From positions 1,302,001 through 1,366,000 of the forward strand of contig OZ242020.1 in NCBI GenBank assembly GCA_965204875.1: a DNA stretch of 64,000 bases. The letters run 5' to 3'. The DNA is from Aldehydirespirator sp965204875. GTDB taxonomy: Bacteria > Actinomycetota > Acidimicrobiia > Acidimicrobiales > Aldehydirespiratoraceae. Made by a program: the position numbers and the translations under genes. This document shows positions 58,476-64,000 of the stretch, piece after piece. Position 1 is the stretch's first letter; each line of letters starts with the position of its first letter. The notes beneath the pieces were generated by a model. The model did not search any database and was not told the origin of the DNA. It saw only the letters and a program-made list of their open reading frames with translations.

Positions 58476-61391
58476 CTAGTTGTCGAGCTGGTCGAGCAGT
58501 TGGGCGAAAATCTCGTCCTGGCGGCGTCGCAGCTCTGCGAGCTCGTCGAGCAACGCCTCCGCTTGCGCGCTCGTCAGCGGCTCGATGGCCGCAGTGCCAG
58601 TGGAAGCAGCAGGGTCGCCGGAGTCGTCCGGTGTGCCGGCCCCGGCTGTGGCAGCGGCGTCGGGACGCGGCGCGTCGCCGTCGGTGACCACCGGGGGCAG
58701 CACCACTCCCGAGAGGTCGGCGCCCGGGTAGAGCCTGCCGAGGGCCTCTCCCAGCGTCTTGCCCAGCGCCGTGCGGTTGCCCACCGCCGCGATCACCCCG
58801 GCCAGCAGCGGGATCTGCGTGCCCTGTGCCCGCACGTACATTGGGCGGACATACAGCACGGAGTCCTCGACCGGCAGCAGCAGCAGATCGCCGAAGTCGA
58901 CCTGGGATCCCTGGTCGTTCAACAGGGTCAGCTCGCGGCTGATCTCGGGGTTGGTGGAGATGTTGGAGGCCACGATCGCCGGACCCGGGGCCAGCAGGTT
59001 GGACATCTCATAGGAGACGAGCCTCGAGGTTCCGTCCGAGCGCGTCTCGCCCACCATGAACCCGGTCAGCTCCTTGCGGCTGTCGTCGTCGGATATCGGC
59101 ACGAACGACCGGAACGCCACGAACGACGCCTCCGGCTCTCCGGGGAGCTGGATGAGCGAGTAGTAGGCCGGAACCCTGCGCTCCCGCCTGGTGACCACGC
59201 CGCTCTCACCCACCACGGCCTCGGCGGTGCCGCCGGCGGACACGCTGCGCCCCGGATCCTGGGCCACCGCCCAGCGCTCGGTTCCGATGATCAGCGCCTC
59301 GGGCTCGGACACCTGGTACGACGACCACATGTTGGTCTGCACCGTGAAGAGGTCGGTCGGGAAGCGCAGATGCGAGCGCAGCCCCTCGGGCATCTCGGCG
59401 AAGTCGGTGAACAGGTCGGGGAAGGCCGACTGCCAGGCCGCAACGACGGGGTCGTCGATGGGCATCACGTACAACGTCACATCGCCGTCGTAGGCGTCCA
59501 CCACAGCCTTGACGGAGTTCCGGATGTAGTTGGCGCCCGCTCCGGCGAGGTCGGCGCCCGAGGCGAGGCCGCTGGTGTCGGCCCGCTGCGAGTACGGGTA
59601 GCGATCGGTGGTTGTGTAGGCGTCGAGCACGTAGTGGATGCGGTCGTTGAACACCACCGGGTAGACGTCGGAGTCCAGCTCCAGGAACGGCGCGATGGCA
59701 GCGACACGGTCCTGCACGTCGCGCACGTAGATGATGCGCGTGTCAGAGGCCACGAAGTCCGAGATCACCGGATCGAGCTGGCCGAAGCGCAGCGCGAAGG
59801 CGGCGCGGCGCACCAGCGATCCCATGTTCACGCCACCGGTGCCCGTGTAGCGGAAACTCACGTCCTGGCCGTTGCCGTCCACGTAGTCGACCTCGTCGCG
59901 GGTGGCGCCGACGAGGGCGTAGCCGTCGAGGGACTCCCCCACATAGATCTGCGGCTCGGAGAGCGATATGTCGAGGCGGGGATCGATCTCCACGGGCAGC
60001 CCGCCGGTGATGAACTCCGGGCTGCCCCGGACGTCGGTGACGTTGGCACGCGCTATGGCCAGGCCGTAACCGTGGGTGATGGCGACGTGCTGGCGCTCCC
60101 AGGATCCCAGCTCGCTCAGGTTGAGCTCGCGTGCGGCAAGCACCACCTGCGTGAGCTCGCCGTCCACCTCGTAGCGGTCCACGTCCAGCACCGGCGAGAA
60201 CCGGTAGAAGTCGCGCTCGCCCTGGTCCTTGTCGAAAGTGTCCGTGAGGGTGAAGGGGTCGAGGATCCGCGCGTTGCGCACGGTCTGCTCAGCGGCCCTG
60301 AGCTGCTCGGGGCTGGGGTTCTCGCGAAAGTCGAACACCTCGAGGCTCACGTCGCTGCCGGGCTGTAGCGAGTAGGCGGCCCGGGTGCCGGCGATGTTGT
60401 CGCGCGTGTAGGGCGCCTCCTTGGCGGTCTCGTTGGGGTCGACCTGGAAGCGCTGCACGAAGGCCGGGTACAGGTTCCCCATCACCAGTGCCGTGAACGC
60501 CCAGAGCCCCACCGCCAGCACCGGCAGCACCCAGCCGCGGCGACGCAGGTTCACCAGCAACAGGACCACGGCGAACAGTGAGATCAGCAGCAGGAGGTTG
60601 AGCGCCGGCAGCTTGGCCTTCACGTCCGTGTACAGGGCGCCGTCCACGACGCCGCGGCTCGACACGGTCAGCTCGTAGCGCGCCAGCCAGTAGTCCGCGG
60701 CCTTCACCAGGGCCAGCACCGCCAGGATCGCGGACAGGTGCACCTTCACCGCGGGCTGCACCCGCGTGGCGCCGGGCGCCTGAATGCGGATGCCGCCGTT
60801 GAGGTAGTGGGCGACGGCGACCACCAGGAACAGGATCACGCACGCCGCGAAGGCCCAACCGACCAAGAACGACAGGAACGGCAGCCTGAACACGTAGAAG
60901 CCGATGTCGGTGTTGAAGAGCGGGTCGCTGATGCCGAAGTCCTTGCGGTTGACGAACAGCAGCCACTCCTCCCACTGGCTCGAGGTGCCCGACGCCGCCA
61001 GCAGCGAGAACAGCAGCGACACCGCAACCCGCACGAGCCGGGCGCGCCCCGAGATCGCGTCGTGGAGGCGTCCGAGCATCTCCTCCTCGGGGCCGGGGGG
61101 ACGCACGCTCGGCGCCAGCCGGTCGGCGATCAGCAGGTTGACGAAGACCAGCACGAAGAACGCGGCCGCGAAGATCGCGAACAGGACGATCTTCGCCAGC
61201 AGCACCCGCCCCCAGACGTCGGTGCGGTCGAGCGAGTCGAACCACAGGTAGTCGGTGTAGAAGCGGGCTATGCCCCGCAGCGACAGGGCCAGCACGATCA
61301 GGCCGCCGACGACGATCAGGCCGATGATCCGGGCCCGCCTGCCTCCGAAGCGCGACCCGCCTCGCGACGGGATGGGAACCGTGGTGCTCAC
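58476..61391 (-). CDS. UPF0182 family membrane protein
   Basis: 971 residues. Seven or so N-terminal membrane helices (to about residue 320), with FYTDYLWFDSL and FNTDIGFYVFRLPFL typical of the family. A very large extracytoplasmic domain follows (GERDFYRFSPVLDVDRYEVDG, FRYTGTGGVNMGSLVRRAAFALRFGQ, FPDLFTDFAEMPEGLRSHLRFPTDLF), then an acidic Ala/Asp linker and a C-terminal coiled coil. Function unknown. The start is GTG at 61391, overlapping a bridging ORF. Confidence 0.93.
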   Translation of the reverse strand: MSTTVPIPSRGGSRFGGRRARIIGLIVVGGLIVLALSLRGIARFYTDYLWFDSLDRTDVWGRVLLAKIVLFAIFAAAFFVLVFVNLLIADRLAPSVRPPGPEEEMLGRLHDAISGRARLVRVAVSLLFSLLAASGTSSQWEEWLLFVNRKDFGISDPLFNTDIGFYVFRLPFLSFLVGWAFAACVILFLVVAVAHYLNGGIRIQAPGATRVQPAVKVHLSAILAVLALVKAADYWLARYELTVSSRGVVDGALYTDVKAKLPALNLLLLISLFAVVLLLVNLRRRGWVLPVLAVGLWAFTALVMGNLYPAFVQRFQVDPNETAKEAPYTRDNIAGTRAAYSLQPGSDVSLEVFDFRENPSPEQLRAAEQTVRNARILDPFTLTDTFDKDQGERDFYRFSPVLDVDRYEVDGELTQVVLAARELNLSELGSWERQHVAITHGYGLAIARANVTDVRGSPEFITGGLPVEIDPRLDISLSEPQIYVGESLDGYALVGATRDEVDYVDGNGQDVSFRYTGTGGVNMGSLVRRAAFALRFGQLDPVISDFVASDTRIIYVRDVQDRVAAIAPFLELDSDVYPVVFNDRIHYVLDAYTTTDRYPYSQRADTSGLASGADLAGAGANYIRNSVKAVVDAYDGDVTLYVMPIDDPVVAAWQSAFPDLFTDFAEMPEGLRSHLRFPTDLFTVQTNMWSSYQVSEPEALIIGTERWAVAQDPGRSVSAGGTAEAVVGESGVVTRRERRVPAYYSLIQLPGEPEASFVAFRSFVPISDDDSRKELTGFMVGETRSDGTSRLVSYEMSNLLAPGPAIVASNISTNPEISRELTLLNDQGSQVDFGDLLLLPVEDSVLYVRPMYVRAQGTQIPLLAGVIAAVGNRTALGKTLGEALGRLYPGADLSGVVLPPVVTDGDAPRPDAAATAGAGTPDDSGDPAASTGTAAIEPLTSAQAEALLDELAELRRRQDEIFAQLLDQLDN

Positions 61392-61563
61392 TGCTGCGTC
61401 ACCCTACCGGCTCGCGCCGGCCATCCACGTGCGGCCACGGACGCGTGCGATTTCATCGGCACGTGCGGGCGCGTGCGGTTGGGTTCACTGGCCTTGCGGT
61501 TCGGTTCACTGGCGAGTGGGGTCACAGGCGCGTGCGGTTCGGGTCACGAGCGCGTGCGGTCAC
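61388..61563 (-). other. Two bridging mini-ORFs in a 20-bp degenerate repeat between the DivIVA-like and UPF0182 genes
   Basis: GTG 61563 overlaps the upstream stop (GTGA): 13 codons, MTARARDPNRTRL, stop at 61522. GTG 61525 overlaps that stop (GTGA): 45 codons with SEPNRKASEPNRTR repeats, stop at 61388 overlapping the UPF0182 GTG (GTGA). The minus strand shows five or so units of the type GTGAACCGAACCGCACGCGC, each with its own GTGA. Confidence 0.5.
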
Positions 61564-63704
61564 ACTGCGGAGTGGGGCCAGGCGCGCGCGAACGCTGCGG
61601 CCGCTGCCTCGTCGGCCCGCGTGGCCCTCGATTCCCGGTACACGGCGCGCACCGCGGCGTTCAGCCCGCCGACGTCGTCGGTCTCGCGGGCGAGTTCGGC
61701 GAGCCGGGCGCGCACCGGCTCGACCAGCAGGGACACCACCGCCTTGCCGGCCGCCTCCACATCGATGTCGTCGATGCTGATGTCTATGTATGACGCGAAG
61801 TCCTCCAGCGGTTCTCGAACAGCGCGTGCGTACGAGCGAGCCGCAGCAGCCGGGGGAGCTTCGAGAGCCCTCGGGCCGGTGCGGCGCAGCGCGTCGAGCA
61901 ACTCGCCCTGCTCGTCGACCACCAGGCGCTTGAGCGCGCGGGCGATCTCGGTCACAGCTGCCTTCCGTGCCGCTACGAGCAGGTCCGCTGCGTCGTCGTC
62001 GCCGGCGGCAGCACGCGACGTTGAGGGTGCCTCAGGATCAGGGTGTTGTTGCCGAGGTTCAGCCGCGTCGCCGGCGCGGGGCGTTGCGGGGGACTGAGAC
62101 TCGACTTCTGGGTCTGCGGCGGACTGGGGTTCGGAAGAGGAGGGCGCAGCCTCCGCATCAGCCTCGGAGGCAGGCACGGCCCCGGCTGGTGCGGGCGTGG
62201 TCGAACCGCCGACGGCGCGCAGGCGGGCAAAGATGTCACCAGCATCCGATGACCGCGACACGGCCCGGCCCGTTGCGGCGGGTTCCACCGGTTCGTCCAG
62301 GTCCTCCTCGAGCACCTCGTCGAACTCACCCGCATCTGCGACCACGACCACGGACTCAACGAGTTCGCCCATGTCATCCGCAGCCGGATCAACGGCATCC
62401 GCGACCACGGCCGCCGGCTCAACGAACTTGCCGACATCGGAGGCAGCAGGCTCGGCGGGCTCACCCGCATCCGCCCCGGCAGGCTCGGCATACTCACCCT
62501 CGTCCACAACGGGCCTACCAGCATCCGCAACCCCCGGCTCATCAGCAACCACACCTGCGGATCCAGCGGACTCCGGGTTCGAGTGTGGGGAGACAGAGCG
62601 GACGAACTCGCCGGTGACCGCGGCATCTGAGCCAGCGGGCTCGCCGGCGACCGAGGCAGCAGGCTCGCTGGGAGCGGAGACCCGCGGCGGCGGGGTCCAC
62701 TCTGCTCCGAAGGGCGCAGGCCGCGGTCGCGGACCGGCTCCCGGTCGTCTCTCGTCGAGCGCCTCGGCCTCCATGTCGTAGAGCCCGACACCGGCGAGTG
62801 ATCCCGGCTCCGCAGATTGCTCCGGCGCGTCCCCGGATTCCTCGGGCGCCCCGGAGCCGGTCTCGCCGCCGCCAGGGCCGTCCTGGGTGCTGGCTGCCTC
62901 CTCGCCGGTCCCGGCGTCCCAGCCGGAGTCTTCAGCCTCGTTGAGAGCATCGGGCGTCACCTCGTCGAGCGGCAGTCCCATGAGGCGGCCGGCCTCGATC
63001 TCGGCCTCGATCTCGGTGACCGTCGCCTCGCGCTCAGCCTCGATCCGCAGCCCCGCACGCTCCGCGGCGGCTCTGGCCTGGGGCACGACCTGTACCAGTT
63101 CCTCGACCCACCCGCTGAGTCCCTGCCGGCAGATCGTGAGGGACTCGAGCAGCCGGTCGCGGATCGTGCGCAACTGCTCCACCTCGCGGCGGTGGAGCTT
63201 GCGCTTGCGGGACAGGTCCGCCAGCATCCGCTCCCGCACGTCCTTGGCCTGCTGCACCAGCTGCCGGCCGTTGTTGCGACCCTCCTCCACGATGGCCGCA
63301 GCGGCTGCATGAGCCCGCTCGATGATCTCAGCACGCTCGCTCTCAGCGCGCTCGATCATCTCATCGCGGGCATCGCCCGCGCCACGCAGCACGGCTGCCG
63401 CCCAGTCAATCGCTGAGTTGGTTTTCTCGTCCATCTCGGCGGCATCGCGCGCGACCTGCAGTACCTTGAGCGCCTCATCGCCGAGGAGTTCGGCGAGCCG
63501 GGCCTCGGCCAACCGCTCGGGCGGGGTGGATTCGAGCCGCGACAGGCGCTCCGACAGCTCCTGCACGACCGTGTTGAGGCGCCGGATCTCCGCAGCAGCC
63601 TCTTGCAGCCGGCTTCGCACCCGATCCGGCTCGTAGCCGCGGCGAACGGTCACGAAGTCGATCTGCTCGACGGCCTCGGGCCGCAATCCCTCAGCGGTGT
63701 CCAT
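61560..63704 (-). CDS. DivIVA-domain-like coiled-coil protein with low-complexity region
   Basis: 714 residues from ATG 63704 (GGGAGGGG upstream). The N-terminus DFVTVRRGYEPDRVRSRLQEAAAEIRRL matches the DivIVA membrane-targeting segment, followed by about 250 residues of coiled coil. Then comes an Ala/Glu/Pro/Ser-rich region with repeated EPA and DAGE words (about 280-600) and a C-terminal helical domain. The role is probably polar or septal scaffolding. An in-frame extension to 63791 is possible but lacks a ribosome-binding site. Confidence 0.85.
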   Translation of the reverse strand: MDTAEGLRPEAVEQIDFVTVRRGYEPDRVRSRLQEAAAEIRRLNTVVQELSERLSRLESTPPERLAEARLAELLGDEALKVLQVARDAAEMDEKTNSAIDWAAAVLRGAGDARDEMIERAESERAEIIERAHAAAAAIVEEGRNNGRQLVQQAKDVRERMLADLSRKRKLHRREVEQLRTIRDRLLESLTICRQGLSGWVEELVQVVPQARAAAERAGLRIEAEREATVTEIEAEIEAGRLMGLPLDEVTPDALNEAEDSGWDAGTGEEAASTQDGPGGGETGSGAPEESGDAPEQSAEPGSLAGVGLYDMEAEALDERRPGAGPRPRPAPFGAEWTPPPRVSAPSEPAASVAGEPAGSDAAVTGEFVRSVSPHSNPESAGSAGVVADEPGVADAGRPVVDEGEYAEPAGADAGEPAEPAASDVGKFVEPAAVVADAVDPAADDMGELVESVVVVADAGEFDEVLEEDLDEPVEPAATGRAVSRSSDAGDIFARLRAVGGSTTPAPAGAVPASEADAEAAPSSSEPQSAADPEVESQSPATPRAGDAAEPRQQHPDPEAPSTSRAAAGDDDAADLLVAARKAAVTEIARALKRLVVDEQGELLDALRRTGPRALEAPPAAAARSYARAVREPLEDFASYIDISIDDIDVEAAGKAVVSLLVEPVRARLAELARETDDVGGLNAAVRAVYRESRATRADEAAAAAFARAWPHSAV

Positions 63705-63784
63705 TGCCCCTCCCTGCCTGCGTCGGCCGACCTGTTCGCGTCGTGCAACAGCTACTTGATGGTACGACTCCAGCGGCCGCCACG

Positions 63785-63887
63785 GGTTCATACCCCTGAC
63801 GAACCGGTGCTATTGGCAAACATGGCCAAGCGCAAGCAAATCGAGTTCCAGGTTCATACCCCTGAGGGATCGGTGCTGTTGGCGAAC
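63785..63887. repeat. Direct repeat upstream of the DivIVA-like gene
   Basis: A 37-base segment starting ggttcatacccctga occurs at 63785-63821 and again, diverged, at 63851-63887. Each carries, on the minus strand, an ATGAACC word. The region from 63705 to 64000 holds no supported gene. Confidence 0.7.
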
Positions 63888-64000
63888 CGCCCGTTGCTAA
63901 AGGTTGGGCGGGCTCACGGGCCGGGGGGCGTAAGCGGGCAGTGCTGCGATAGGGCTCCCGCGCGCAGGGGAGTCGGCTCAAAGGCCGGGCGAGCCGGAAG

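Noticed and set aside
58208..58687. Plus-strand frame upstream of UPF0182
   Set aside because: Low-complexity Ala/Arg/Gly composition, overlaps the UPF0182 3' end in antisense and lacks a ribosome-binding site.

Overview
The window is GC-rich actinobacterial chromosome, most likely from a member of the class Acidimicrobiia (inference). Supporting signs are mycothiol synthesis (mshA next to a YbjN protein), a DivIVA-type coiled-coil protein beside an UPF0182 membrane protein, a small acyl-CoA carboxylase epsilon-like subunit, a cytochrome b split into two genes, S-layer-homology motifs with the CP-x-RAQM flavour, and very dense codirectional gene packing.

Layout. 1-15.0 kb (minus strand): one long respiratory operon in transcription order small membrane protein, 2x[4Fe-4S] ferredoxin, cytochrome b N-half, cytochrome b C-half, Rieske protein, diheme cytochrome c, unknown membrane protein, then nuoA-B-C-D-E-F-G-H (nuoH runs off the left edge). 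15.3-17.6 kb: ybjN, mshA and a MoaD/ThiS protein. 17.8-22.3 kb: zinc metallopeptidase, DUF2237, tRNA-Lys, envelope proteins and a cyclophilin. 22.4-24.8 kb: acyl-CoA carboxylase beta chain, epsilon-like subunit and a methyltransferase-like gene. 25-29.5 kb: coiled-coil protein, epoxide hydrolase, ATP-dependent DNA ligase, 5'-3' exonuclease and methylmalonyl-CoA epimerase. 29.6-36 kb: recR, dnaX, SRP RNA, tRNA-Ser, a class IV aminotransferase, tadA and a second tRNA-Ser. 36-44.8 kb: peroxiredoxin, phytanoyl-CoA dioxygenase, lipoproteins and a large SLH-M16 metallopeptidase. 45-56 kb: an accessory stretch with a type II restriction-modification pair, an ISL3-like element inside a hydrolase remnant, metabolic genes, a Fic pseudogene carrying an IS3 scrap, and a three-gene TIGR04255/HTH/unknown operon, ending at tRNA-fMet. 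56-64 kb: secreted proteins, UPF0182 and a DivIVA-like protein.

The most unusual property is not a single gene. At many codirectional gene junctions the intercistronic DNA is built from duplicated junction sequence and is tiled by very short ORFs. Each begins in a stop/start overlap (GTGA, ATGA, TTGA, ATGGCTGA or ATGGGCCTGA) with the gene before it, and most end in the same kind of overlap with the start of the next gene. The clearest example is nuoB-[25 aa]-[26 aa]-[26 aa]-nuoC. Others lie at nuoA/nuoB, nuoD/nuoE, cytochrome b/Rieske, accD/accE, accE/methyltransferase, dnaX/recR, divIVA/UPF0182, the gene before the aminotransferase, and aminotransferase/tadA. They look like stepping stones that carry translational coupling across expanded gaps. 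The reading frames are seen directly; translation and function are inference.

All family assignments come from motif recognition by eye; no database search was possible.
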